A stretch of DNA of 38,907 bases from Nostoc sp. JL34 (GTDB lineage Bacteria > Cyanobacteriota > Cyanobacteriia > Cyanobacteriales > Nostocaceae). The position numbers were made by a program, and so were the translations under genes. Where the stretch lies: NCBI RefSeq assembly GCF_017114945.1, contig NZ_JABXKQ010000017.1:1-38907 (forward strand). Reading direction: 5' to 3'. The stretch's first letter is position 1. Each line of letters opens with the position of its first letter. Shown here one piece after another: positions 8,964 through 16,996 of this stretch. The notes beneath the pieces were generated by a model that was not told the origin of the DNA, ran no database searches, and saw nothing but the letters and a program-made list of their open reading frames with translations.

Positions 8964-9494
8964 ATGGTGCGAAGTTTATTGGTTGTGAACTATCCGACGA
9001 TTTCTGCTTTTGACTTCGCCTGGATTCAGAATGTGCGAAAGCAGCACGATGAACTGTATTTACAAGTTATTAATCCCCACTTTACCTTGGTGTTTCCCGC
9101 GTTCAATTTTTTAGAAGCGCCATTCATTAACCATGTGCAGCAGGTAACGCAAAAAACCCAAGCTTTTGACTTTGTTATTCGGTGTGCCGTCTTGAGCAAT
9201 GATGTTTTCAGCCAGTATACACACGTATTCCTAGTGCCTGACGAAGGTTATAGCAACATCGTTAAGCTGCACGATCGCTTATATACAGGAGTGCTAACTA
9301 AAGAGTTACGTCAAGACATCCCATTCATTCCCCACATTGGAATTGCTAACTCTCGTAATCCCCAAGAGTGCAAGCGTGTAGTTGACGAGCTAAATGCACA
9401 GTCGTTTGAGATCACTGGCAGAGTGGAGAAGCTTGATGTGATTTGGTACGAAAATAATAGAGTCGGTACGATTGAAAAGATTACGTTGGTTTAG
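8964..9494 (+). CDS. 2H phosphoesterase / 2'-5' RNA ligase-like protein
   Basis: A 176-residue protein of the 2H (LigT/CPDase) fold. The first His motif is NPHFTLVFPAFNF (HxT) and the second is FIPHIGIANSRN, where the usual HxT/S is HxG. The spacing between motifs fits the superfamily. Members cleave or form 2',5' or cyclic phosphodiester bonds in RNA or nucleotides. The altered second motif makes catalysis uncertain. An upstream TTG at 8952 is in frame, but ATG 8964 is preferred; neither has a strong RBS. It stands alone between the IS66 element and the sulfur island. Confidence 0.7.
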   Translation: MVRSLLVVNYPTISAFDFAWIQNVRKQHDELYLQVINPHFTLVFPAFNFLEAPFINHVQQVTQKTQAFDFVIRCAVLSNDVFSQYTHVFLVPDEGYSNIVKLHDRLYTGVLTKELRQDIPFIPHIGIANSRNPQECKRVVDELNAQSFEITGRVEKLDVIWYENNRVGTIEKITLV

Positions 9495-9571
9495 AGTGAT
9501 AAATAGCGATCGCATCTTGGTGCAGACCATTTTAATTCACATTAGGCGTGAATTATAAACGCTACACAGAT

Positions 9572-11014
9572 TTAGCTGACTGCCACCTTGGCTTGCTGTT
9601 TCCATACCGCGTCTGCATACAATAATGTATCGAAGTCCGGCGAAATGTTGCCGCTAGTGATCCGGGCTTCGTGTAATGACCAGTCAGCAAAGAACAAGTC
9701 ATGGCTGATGCGTGCCACTACTGCTGGCACATCGCGTCGGATACTAGGTACGTCGCCGATGGGCAGACCGAAGCTTACGAAGCCAGCAGGATTGAACACA
9801 TGGATGTCCTTCAGATACGGGGCGTTGCCAGGTACTTTCTCTTGGTATTCATGGGCGCTGCCAAGGTAAGGGTAGGTGCTGAGTTGCTGATCACGCTGGT
9901 CGACTGGGGCTTCATAGTGATCGCGCCAGAGGGCTATGTGATGTGCAAATTCGGCGAGTTCCGGCCGCTTTGTCGGGTCAACAAAGTAGCCAGTACCAGC
10001 GATCGCAAAATCGAACTCGAAAACATGATCATTTACCTGAGCGACGATGCGATCGCCCTGGCTATCAGCGGCTTTCCAAGGTGCAGATAAGTGCAGGTAG
10101 AAGTTAGAGAACGCTATTACCCGCTCGATTGCATCTGGTGGTGGTGTAGAGCCAACCTGATTAAACCGCCAAGCTTGGAACCAGCGAGCTGCATCAGGTA
10201 GTTGTGGATAGTTATAGTAAGCGCCAGGATAACCTCGCAGGCGATTCACTGGCACAGATGCGATCGCTGACCGCCGCGCGAACAAATGTACTGCTTTAGC
10301 GCCTGATTCAAGTGCCACTCCTGCCGCATCAAAAGCCGAAGCCGCAGCACCCAGCACTGCTACTGTTTTGCCACGCAGTTCACTGAAGTCGATTTTATCG
10401 GCGGTATGTGCATATAAAGTGCGTGGCAGAGATGCCAGTACAGGCGGTATATTTGGGCCACCAGTGCCAGCTACACCGTTGGCGAAGATAATTTTACGTG
10501 TGGTTTCCACCTGGGTGACACCGTTTACTTCTAGGTGCAGACGAAAGAAACCTGCGTCCGGCTCAATCCGCACCAACTTCGTCTGATACCGAACTGGAAT
10601 GCCCAGAAAATGCCGATACCAGCTGAGGTACTCAGCCCACGCCACTCGTGGAATGCGGTCAATCGCTGCGTATGCCTCAACACCATGCCGTGCCTCGTAC
10701 CAAGCTTGAAATGATAGCGCCGGAATGCCCAGTTCTGGCCCTGGCAGGTTTTTTGGTGTGCGTAGCTTTTTCATCCGCGCCCGCGTCAGCCAGACGCCAG
10801 CATGAACTTCGTCAAGAGCCTCATCGATGACTGTTACGTGGCCAATGCCGGCACGCCGCAGGGCAAATGCGAAGGTGCTGCCACTGCCACTACCGCCTAC
10901 TATCGTCACATTGTGGTCAATGCCTGAGCGATCGCTCACCCAGTTTTCGGGATTGGGGCCGAGTAGGCGCAACGCCTCATGTGCAGCAAAATCGAGGTCA
11001 GTCGTTGTTGTCAT
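9572..11014 (-). CDS. Flavin-containing monooxygenase-like FAD/NAD(P)-binding oxidoreductase
   Basis: A 480-residue two-dinucleotide-fold flavoprotein. The FAD motif VTIVGGSGSGS is at about residues 36-46 (an atypical GGSGSG), and the NADPH motif KTVAVLGAAASAFDAAG is near 212-228. GTGYFVD near 340 matches the ATG/GTG segment of class B monooxygenases. Enzymes of this group oxygenate N, S or carbonyl groups. It is the last gene of the minus-strand sulfur block, separated from the lipoproteins upstream by about 280 bases plus a small ORF, so an organosulfur substrate is inferred from context. I do not see the FxGxxxHxxxW fingerprint of classical FMOs or BVMOs, so the reaction type is uncertain. 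Confidence 0.78.
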   Translation of the reverse strand: MTTTTDLDFAAHEALRLLGPNPENWVSDRSGIDHNVTIVGGSGSGSTFAFALRRAGIGHVTVIDEALDEVHAGVWLTRARMKKLRTPKNLPGPELGIPALSFQAWYEARHGVEAYAAIDRIPRVAWAEYLSWYRHFLGIPVRYQTKLVRIEPDAGFFRLHLEVNGVTQVETTRKIIFANGVAGTGGPNIPPVLASLPRTLYAHTADKIDFSELRGKTVAVLGAAASAFDAAGVALESGAKAVHLFARRSAIASVPVNRLRGYPGAYYNYPQLPDAARWFQAWRFNQVGSTPPPDAIERVIAFSNFYLHLSAPWKAADSQGDRIVAQVNDHVFEFDFAIAGTGYFVDPTKRPELAEFAHHIALWRDHYEAPVDQRDQQLSTYPYLGSAHEYQEKVPGNAPYLKDIHVFNPAGFVSFGLPIGDVPSIRRDVPAVVARISHDLFFADWSLHEARITSGNISPDFDTLLYADAVWKQQAKVAVS

Positions 11015-11293
11015 GTCGGTATTTGAGGATGAAATGAGATTTTATCGAGATTAGTGATACTGAAAAGCATAATATCATGAGGAACTAATAATTAGTTAAG
11101 CTAATATTAAGCTTTACGAATAAAATAATTACTAACTGTTAGCGAAGTGGTGCTGATGTCACCCAAATACTTGAAAGAAGCTACCCCAGCAAAGCTGTAC
11201 TGCACATTACAAATTAGTTGAAATTTTCTATTAATTTGAGTAGCGAATAAAACTTATCTTTATTTATTGGCGATGCCTGCGGTATTTGCTAGC
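11015..11293. other. Non-coding gap upstream of the monooxygenase
   Basis: AT-rich, no convincing gene. It holds a small perfect palindrome AACTAATAATTAGTT (11083-11097), which could be an operator for the monooxygenase. A short piece resembling a dispersed repeat (GGCGATGCCTGCGG, near 11269) lies at the far end. Confidence 0.4.
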
Positions 11294-11521
11294 CTACACC
11301 TTTAAAGAAAAACTTTTTAGTTTGCTGAAAATCCCAAATCGTTTTATCTCCTGCTTAAGAACACGCTCACGATCAGCAGATTCTTGTGGTGGTAATTCCC
11401 AAATATCACGGATCTCATGTTCTTCGTGATCTGTTAATTGGAGATGATGTGGTAATTGAGACTGTTGTCCAAATAACCAAGGTACTCCATTTAATAATTC
11501 TCTTTCTATTCCATGAAACAT
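11294..11521 (-). CDS. Small hypothetical protein (75 aa)
   Basis: A 75-residue soluble, charged ORF (start MFHGIERELLNGVPWLFGQQ). It contains an acidic stretch (DHEEHEIRDIWELPP) and a basic tail. No family is recognised and there is no signal peptide or membrane segment. The only possible RBS is a weak AAGGG ten bases before the ATG. It lies 61 bases downstream of the SsuA-like lipoprotein gene on the same strand and could be the last gene of that transcript. It might be the end of a decayed gene rather than a true small protein. Confidence 0.4.
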   Translation of the reverse strand: MFHGIERELLNGVPWLFGQQSQLPHHLQLTDHEEHEIRDIWELPPQESADRERVLKQEIKRFGIFSKLKSFSLKV

Positions 11522-11582
11522 ATTTTTACCCTTATTAAAAATAAGGTGATTTTGGCATTTAGCTTTTTACTTCTTGCTACAA

Positions 11583-12641
11583 TTATTGGCATTTGGCGAT
11601 ATCTTCGTTAAAACTGCTATCCCAAAGTTGTTTTACATCAACTTTTGTGGGAATTACACCCGCTTGAAAAAAGGTATCAGCAACCTTTTGCTGAGAAGCA
11701 ATAGCTGCATCAGAAACAGGAAGTAATTCTTGACGACGCTGTTGTTGTCCTTGCTTGGCATCCTGATAAACGATGCCTTCATCAACATCAATGGTAGTTG
11801 CATAATTCTTCGACCATTGCTTGAGATTAGATTCCCGCCAAGTTTGAGATTTCTGCAAACGACAGAGAAAATCAGCGATGTCTACTTTCTTTTGGGGATC
11901 AGCGATCGCATTGGGTGAAGCAATAATTACGAAGTTACCACTCAAAATATCTTTTGCAGATTCCAGCACCCGCGCCCCTTCTTTTTGGGCTTGGGGGATG
12001 GAGTAACCGTAGGTAGCCCAACCATCAAGCTGTCCTTTACGAAAAGCAGCTAGTCCATCGGGTATTGATAAAGGAATTGCATTGATATCCTTCATTGTCA
12101 GCCCGACTTTTTCCAACATCTTAATCAGGAAGTAGTGGGCTGTTGTAGCTTTCACGTAACCCACTTTCTTACCTTTGAGGTCAACGATGGTTTTAGCAGT
12201 CGAGTCCTTGGGTACGAGTACAACTTGACCAACCGTCGGCCCTTTGAGAGTGGCAATAATTTTTACAGATGCTTTCGATTCAATCGCAAAAATTGGCGGA
12301 ATTTCACTAGCAGAGGCCAAGTCAATCGCACCAGCATTGATTGACTGTACCATCAAATTACCCCCAGTAAACTCAGTAAATTGAGTTTGATAAGGGAAAT
12401 TATCTAGTCCAGCTAACTTTAAATTTAAGTCCCAGCCACCTTTATATTTAGCAACATGCAATTGAGTTGTATTCGACACTGCGATTTGGGATGGACTAGG
12501 ATTAGCAGCGATCGTTGTTGGACTGGTAGACTTAACCTCTGAGCAAGCTGTTGTTGCTACTAACAAGCAACCCAGAGGGAAGAAAAAATTCTGCCGCAGC
12601 CAATTGGTAAACACGTTAATTTTTGGGTATATTCTTGTCAT
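11583..12641 (-). CDS. SsuA/TauA-like substrate-binding lipoprotein 1
   Basis: A 352-residue periplasmic binding protein of the NMT1/SsuA family (aliphatic sulfonate, taurine, nitrate). It has a lipoprotein signal with lipobox ATTAC and acylated Cys 33. Family landmarks are KYKGGWDLNLKLAG, the GAIDLASASEIPPIFA ligand loop, DLKGKKVGYVKATTAHYFL, and FRKGQLDGWATYGYSI (relatives often have DAWAxWDP). It begins 5 bases after the neighbouring SsuA-like gene ends, so the two are almost surely one transcript. No ssuB or ssuC follows. The ligand is probably a sulfonate, inferred from family and context. Confidence 0.87.
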   Translation of the reverse strand: MTRIYPKINVFTNWLRQNFFFPLGCLLVATTACSEVKSTSPTTIAANPSPSQIAVSNTTQLHVAKYKGGWDLNLKLAGLDNFPYQTQFTEFTGGNLMVQSINAGAIDLASASEIPPIFAIESKASVKIIATLKGPTVGQVVLVPKDSTAKTIVDLKGKKVGYVKATTAHYFLIKMLEKVGLTMKDINAIPLSIPDGLAAFRKGQLDGWATYGYSIPQAQKEGARVLESAKDILSGNFVIIASPNAIADPQKKVDIADFLCRLQKSQTWRESNLKQWSKNYATTIDVDEGIVYQDAKQGQQQRRQELLPVSDAAIASQQKVADTFFQAGVIPTKVDVKQLWDSSFNEDIAKCQ

Positions 12642-12646
12642 CTTTC

Positions 12647-13720
12647 CTACCTAACAGCAGTAGTTTCTAAGGGACATACTGCCGTTGTAATATCTACTCG
12701 TTGCGGAATAATTTTTTGCTCTAGTAACCAGTCGGCTGTTTTCTGAAGCTTGGCAATATCTTCAGTATTAGGAAATACGTAAGACTCTGGGCCTCGATTT
12801 TTAGTCACCTGCTTGGCTACCGCATCAGAGACTTTTAGCTGTTTAACTAAAAAATCTGATGCAGCATTAGTATGTTGATTTAACCATTCACCATCCTCAC
12901 TCAAAGCAGTGAGAGCAGCTTTCACGGCTACAGGATTTTCTTTAGCTGCATCAGTACGAACAACCATAATGCCGTAGGTAGGAGCAGGGTGTGTAGTGGT
13001 GATTCTTCGCGCCTTATGTTCTAATTCCGCGATGGAAATATAAGGTTCCCAAACTGCCCACGCATCAACAGAACCTTGATATAAAGCAGGTGCGGCGTCA
13101 TTCGGTGATAAATAAACTCGCTGGACTTTATATGAAGAAATATTTTCTTTTTCCAAAACTTTTAATAACAGATATTCGCCAGCACCACCTTGATTAACTG
13201 CAATTTTTTTACCTATTAAATCAGTCGGTTTGCGAATGGGAGAATCACCACGAACTAAAATAGCACTACTCAAAGAATCTGGACTAGGGCGCTGTACAGA
13301 ACCAATACAAAGAGGTTGTCCAGCAGCAATTCCAGAGATGGAAGGAATATCACCACAGCCGCCAATATCCGCTCGATTACCATTGAGAGAACTTAAAAGC
13401 GTAGCGCAACGGTCAAATGGCCCACTCCATTCAACTTTAATATTTTGCGTTACTAACTGACGCTCTAGCTCACCCCGTTGACGTGCAATGGGAATAATCC
13501 CACCTTTTTGGTAGCCCAGCCGAATCACATTGTTTTTCTCTGTAGTTTTGGTGGTGAGAGTTTTTGAAGAAGAATCTGAATTAGCTGCGACATTGATAGC
13601 TGTTTGTTGACCACAACCAGAAGCTATCAAAGCAATAAAAAATGTTGTGATCGCAATGTTCTTACTGTCAGAGCATTTTTGTTTATATTGAAAGCAGTGT
13701 TCTTTTAAATAATTCACCAC
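12647..13720 (-). CDS. ssuA: SsuA-like aliphatic sulfonate-binding lipoprotein 2
   Basis: A 357-residue SsuA-type binding protein. The lipobox is LIASGC with Cys 36. The mature part starts IRLGYQKGGIIPIARQRGEL, then DIGGCGDIPSISGIAAGQP, RKPTDLIGKKIAVNQGGAG and YQGSVDAWAVWEPYIS, all close to SsuA motifs. The start is a GTG pair at 13720 with only a modest GGA upstream; the exact codon is uncertain. It is the first of two tandem binding-protein genes. A 28-bp near-palindrome shared with other sulfur genes lies 65-92 bases upstream, suggesting common sulfur-dependent control. It should bind alkanesulfonates or similar ligands for an ABC importer encoded elsewhere. Confidence 0.88.
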   Translation of the reverse strand: MVNYLKEHCFQYKQKCSDSKNIAITTFFIALIASGCGQQTAINVAANSDSSSKTLTTKTTEKNNVIRLGYQKGGIIPIARQRGELERQLVTQNIKVEWSGPFDRCATLLSSLNGNRADIGGCGDIPSISGIAAGQPLCIGSVQRPSPDSLSSAILVRGDSPIRKPTDLIGKKIAVNQGGAGEYLLLKVLEKENISSYKVQRVYLSPNDAAPALYQGSVDAWAVWEPYISIAELEHKARRITTTHPAPTYGIMVVRTDAAKENPVAVKAALTALSEDGEWLNQHTNAASDFLVKQLKVSDAVAKQVTKNRGPESYVFPNTEDIAKLQKTADWLLEQKIIPQRVDITTAVCPLETTAVR

Positions 13721-13784
13721 AATTGAATCCTTGATATCAATTTTTAGGAGTTTAAGCAGCTATATCTATGATGACATTAAGTAA

Positions 13785-13812
13785 ATACGATAATTCGATC
13801 GATTTACAGTAG
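13785..13812. promoter_or_regulatory. Candidate sulfur-regulon operator, site A
   Basis: 28-bp near-palindrome: ATACGATAATTC, spacer GATC, GATTTACAGTAG. It lines up with sites at 28156-28183 and 18447-18474 (reverse strand). It lies 65 bases upstream of the SsuA-like gene that starts at 13720. The regulator is unknown; length and symmetry suit a LysR- or TetR-type dimer. Confidence 0.5.
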
Positions 13813-13997
13813 TATATGGAAATAAGATACCACCTTTTGATGATCTGTTCAAATATAATCAATATTTATTTATCTTTGACTATGAGAATTTAGTGCAGGT
13901 ATTTTTATGTGAAGCTACACTCAATTAGTGAGAAAATCAACTGTAAAAGAACCATAGATACAAATATCAAAAAAATCTTCGGTTTGAACGACAATCT

Positions 13998-14846
13998 CTA
14001 AAAAACTGGTATAATCCTGCCTTTGTATTCTTTGTTGATAAAATCCTTGACATTTGGATGGACTAGTAGTTTGTTTAGCTTTTGAATCTTTGGTTCATTT
14101 TCTCGACCTTGTAATGTAACTAATGCAAGAGCGTATTTCTTGTCTTTAGCTGTTTCTTCACCCATAGAATTAGGTTCTATGCCTGCAAGTGCAACAGTTT
14201 GAGCAGAAGATACAATGAAATCTACATCATTAATAGCTCGGACAACTTGTACACCTTCTACTTCCTTGATTTGCAAGTTTTTCGGGTTAGCAGCAATATC
14301 TCTTTGGGTCACGAATTTTTTAGGATTTTCTTTTAATTTAATTAAACCGTTAGTTGCTAATAACCGTAATCCTCGGTCATTATTGATAACATCATTAGCA
14401 ATTGTCACAGTTGCATTTTGGGGAATTTCGCTTACTGATTTGAAATTTTTAGAAAAAAGACCAAGTGTGTTTAAATAAACTGTATTCAATGCTACTAAAT
14501 TTAGATTTAGTTCTTTACTAGCATTATTCATGAAAGGTCTGTGCTGAAAGAAATTAGCATCAATAACCTTATCTCTCAAAGCTGTGTTGGGTTGTATCCA
14601 GTCATTAAAGGTAACAACTTGAATCTCTAAGCCTTCTTTTGCTGCTATATTGTTATTCACAAATTTCAAAATATCCTGCGAGAGGATACCAGTTACCCCA
14701 ACTTTAATTACTTCTTTTTGCTCTTTTTGGCTAATTGTTTGCGTATTGTTAGTAGAGCTTTGAGGAGATTTTTGGCTACAACTAGCAAAAATTAAAGAGC
14801 TAGTAAGGGAACCTAAAGCTGTTAAGAAAAATCTGCGTCTATTCAT
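13998..14846 (-). CDS. metQ: MetQ/NlpA-family substrate-binding lipoprotein A
   Basis: A 282-residue MetQ/NlpA (Lipoprotein_9) protein. It has a Tat-like signal (NRRRFFLTALG) and lipobox FASC, Cys 23. Characteristic segments are KVGVTGILSQDILKFVNN, NFFQHRPFMNNASKELN (the FQHxP/EFM landmark), ATVTIANDVINNDRGLRLL and FVTQRDIAANPKNLQIKEV. The family binds L- or D-methionine and relatives for the MetNI importer. It follows MetI on the same strand with a gap of 116 bases. Two more paralogues lie near MetN, so ligand specialisation is likely. Confidence 0.92.
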   Translation of the reverse strand: MNRRRFFLTALGSLTSSLIFASCSQKSPQSSTNNTQTISQKEQKEVIKVGVTGILSQDILKFVNNNIAAKEGLEIQVVTFNDWIQPNTALRDKVIDANFFQHRPFMNNASKELNLNLVALNTVYLNTLGLFSKNFKSVSEIPQNATVTIANDVINNDRGLRLLATNGLIKLKENPKKFVTQRDIAANPKNLQIKEVEGVQVVRAINDVDFIVSSAQTVALAGIEPNSMGEETAKDKKYALALVTLQGRENEPKIQKLNKLLVHPNVKDFINKEYKGRIIPVF

Positions 14847-14962
14847 AAAATTTTTAATTAGTGTAAATTGTAAATAATCAATGCTGAAATGCGATTAATC
14901 GCGTCTGTACAAGAGTTAAGAATTATATTTGTCTCTCTGCTCCCCTGCCTCTTTGCCTTCGT

Positions 14963-15619
14963 TCAGCGTTTTCTCATCCGCTGTGCGATTAAATCACCTA
15001 TAAATTGAATAATTTGTACTAGTGCAACCAAAACCACAATGGTAGAAAACATTACCCCTACATCGAAGCGTTGGTAGCCGTATTGAATTGCCAAATTACC
15101 TAATCCACCTCCACCCACAGCCCCAGCCATCGCGGAAGAGTTAAGCAAACTCACAATTAGAATCGTCATTCCTAATATCAATGAAGGCAAAGCTTCGGGA
15201 ATCAATACTTTGAGAACGATTTGCCAATAATTGCACCCCATTGCTTGGGCAGCTTCTATTAGTCCTTTATCAACTTCTAAAATGCTGGTTTCAGCGATGC
15301 GACCAAAAAATGGAATGGCGGCGAGAGTTAGGGGAACTAAAGCAGCTGTGCTACCAATGGAAGTGCCAACAATTAGGCGAGTGAGTGGTGTTAAAACCAC
15401 AAGCAGAATAATAAAAGGAAATGAGCGTCCAGTATTGACGATCGCACCCAGTACTTTATGCACTTGGGGAAAATCTAGCAAGTTTGCGGGGCCTGTCATC
15501 ACTAACAACAAGCCCAAAGGTAAGCCTAATACTATTGCAACCAGGGTAGATATACCCACCATGTAAAAAGTTTCACTAGTGGCTAGCAACAAGCTTTGTA
15601 GTAATTCTTGTCCTTGCAT
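14963..15619 (-). CDS. metI: MetI methionine-type ABC transporter permease
   Basis: A 218-residue membrane permease with about five helices and the EAA loop LIEAAQAMGCNYWQIVLKVL, then IPEALPSLILGMTI, which docks on the MetN ATPase. Typical MetI segments include GRSFPFIILLVVLTPLTRL. It is the only ABC permease in the window. Its matching ATPase MetN is about 6.3 kb upstream, not adjacent as is usual for metNIQ. It sits directly downstream of an LLM monooxygenase gene (85-base gap) and upstream of a MetQ gene, so it is embedded in the organosulfur set. The inner-membrane complex would be MetN2-MetI2, fed by several MetQ lipoproteins. Confidence 0.93.
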   Translation of the reverse strand: MQGQELLQSLLLATSETFYMVGISTLVAIVLGLPLGLLLVMTGPANLLDFPQVHKVLGAIVNTGRSFPFIILLVVLTPLTRLIVGTSIGSTAALVPLTLAAIPFFGRIAETSILEVDKGLIEAAQAMGCNYWQIVLKVLIPEALPSLILGMTILIVSLLNSSAMAGAVGGGGLGNLAIQYGYQRFDVGVMFSTIVVLVALVQIIQFIGDLIAQRMRKR

Positions 15620-15704
15620 TCATGCACCTCTCAACATAAGTTTTAGCGAATGGACTCAAATAAACTTTGCGTTCCTCCGCGCTTACCTCTGTGTTCCTCT
15701 GCGT

Positions 15705-16895
15705 TTAAAACCTAAGTCCAGCCTGCTTCAGTAGTGGTAAAACACGCTTCCCAAAGAAATCGAGATCCGGCTCGAAATCGTAGAAGGCAAGCTGAAAGCC
15801 ATCAACACCAGCTTTATTCAGTTGCAAAAGTTGCTCGGTGATTTGTTCAGGTGAACCGATTAACTGCACATTACCGCCGATCGCACTGCCAACACCATGA
15901 CGCAGATTTCCCTTCTGATGCCCCCTCCAGGCGTGTGCATCGCTGCTAACGCCAGAACGTCCAGTAATTGACTCATAATCGGCATGATCGATAATCGCCT
16001 GAGCATATTCTTCCGCCTCTTTTTCAGTTTCACGCACGACAATAAGCGGATTTAGGAGAGTGCGGACTTGTCTAGCATTAGCGATCGCTGATTGTTTGAC
16101 GCGGGCTGTATGGGCGGGTAACGACGACAAGGCGCTTTCTATGTCACCGCCAGCCGGACTGGTGATAAATACGATATCAGAATGGCGACCTGCAAACTCG
16201 ATACCAGCATCCGAACCGGTGGCGTTAACTAGGATAGGACGACCATAAAGCGGGCGGGGGCTGATGTAAGCATCCTTAAACTGCCAAGAACTCTGACTTT
16301 TGTAAGAAAAATTCTCTGTTTCCGACCAGAGTCGTTTGAGGACAGTGACAAATTCATCAGCGAGTTCATAGCGGCGATCGTGTTCGATTTGGCTCCAGCC
16401 GAACAGTTCATGTTCATAAGCCCGGTGTCCGGTGACAACATTAATTCCCCAGCGACCTTTAGAAATGTGGTCAAGTGTCGCACCAAATTTAGCTAGATGG
16501 ATGGGATGCCAAGGCCCGTAAAGGACGTGAATTGTTGAGATTAAGAGAATACGTGAGGTAATGGCAGCAAGGGAAGCAGTAGCGATGAAGGCATCTAAAC
16601 CTGCTTCTGTCCGAGTTGGCCCTTGTCCGCCCTTCGGCTGCCATGTAGAATAGCCGAAAACAAGGTCAAAACCTAGCTCTTCAGCTTTTTGGGTCAGTTT
16701 GGCATTGTAATCAAACGACCAGTCTGTAGTACGCGGGAGGTTAGAAGAACTCCAACCACCGTGATGAATCGGTAAGAATAGCCCTAGCAATATTGGCTGC
16801 CGGAGAGCTTGGGATAATGCGCTTTGGGGATAGTCTGTGGGACTAGCGATCGCCTCTTTACTTGCTCCCAAAAAAGTAGTGTCAATTGTACTCAT
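15705..16895 (-). CDS. LLM-class FMNH2-dependent monooxygenase (SfnG/SsuD-like)
   Basis: A TIM-barrel luciferase-like monooxygenase of about 396 residues. Motifs are LGLFLPIHHGGWSSSNLPR, ISTIHVLYGPWHPIHLAK, LDHISKGRWGINVVTGHR (the conserved SxGRxxxNxVxG loop binding FMN), HDRRYELADEFVTVLKRLW and PILVNATGSDAGIEFAGRHS. Relatives include dimethylsulfone monooxygenase SfnG and alkanesulfonate monooxygenase SsuD, which use reduced FMN and O2 to split C-S bonds. ATG 16895 is chosen because AGAGGA lies just before it; a TTG 12 bases further up would swallow that RBS. It follows the SfnB-like gene, which supports a sulfone or sulfonate substrate. No flavin reductase is seen in the window. Confidence 0.87.
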   Translation of the reverse strand: MSTIDTTFLGASKEAIASPTDYPQSALSQALRQPILLGLFLPIHHGGWSSSNLPRTTDWSFDYNAKLTQKAEELGFDLVFGYSTWQPKGGQGPTRTEAGLDAFIATASLAAITSRILLISTIHVLYGPWHPIHLAKFGATLDHISKGRWGINVVTGHRAYEHELFGWSQIEHDRRYELADEFVTVLKRLWSETENFSYKSQSSWQFKDAYISPRPLYGRPILVNATGSDAGIEFAGRHSDIVFITSPAGGDIESALSSLPAHTARVKQSAIANARQVRTLLNPLIVVRETEKEAEEYAQAIIDHADYESITGRSGVSSDAHAWRGHQKGNLRHGVGSAIGGNVQLIGSPEQITEQLLQLNKAGVDGFQLAFYDFEPDLDFFGKRVLPLLKQAGLRF

Positions 16896-16925
16896 AGTTC
16901 CTCTCAACGGTTTCGGTTGGCTGCA

Positions 16926-16988
16926 AGATCCCCGACTTCTGATAGATACTCATAAAGTGGTTTCCCGGATGTTAGAAGTCAGGGATCT
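16926..16988. repeat. Intergenic inverted repeat (AGATCCCCGACTTCT type)
   Basis: AGATCCCCGACTTCT (16926-16940) and AGAAGTCAGGGATCT (16974-16988) form 15-bp arms with one mismatch around a 33-base loop. This is a common type of dispersed palindrome in filamentous cyanobacteria. It lies between the SfnB-like and LLM genes and could form a stem in their shared mRNA. Confidence 0.75.
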
Positions 16989-16996
16989 GAACAAAA

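Noticed and set aside
9588..11054. Plus-strand ORFs opposite the FMO-like gene
   Set aside because: Composition follows the antisense of a conserved flavoprotein; no motifs or starts of their own.
11269..11300. Second copy of the 26741 dispersed repeat
   Set aside because: Only GGCGATGCCTGCGG is shared; the rest diverges too much to call it a copy.
14847..14962. SAM or other sulfur riboswitch before metQ or metN
   Set aside because: Leaders of the metQ, metN and ssuA-like genes show no SAM-I or S-box-like conserved cores; only AT-rich DNA and repeats.
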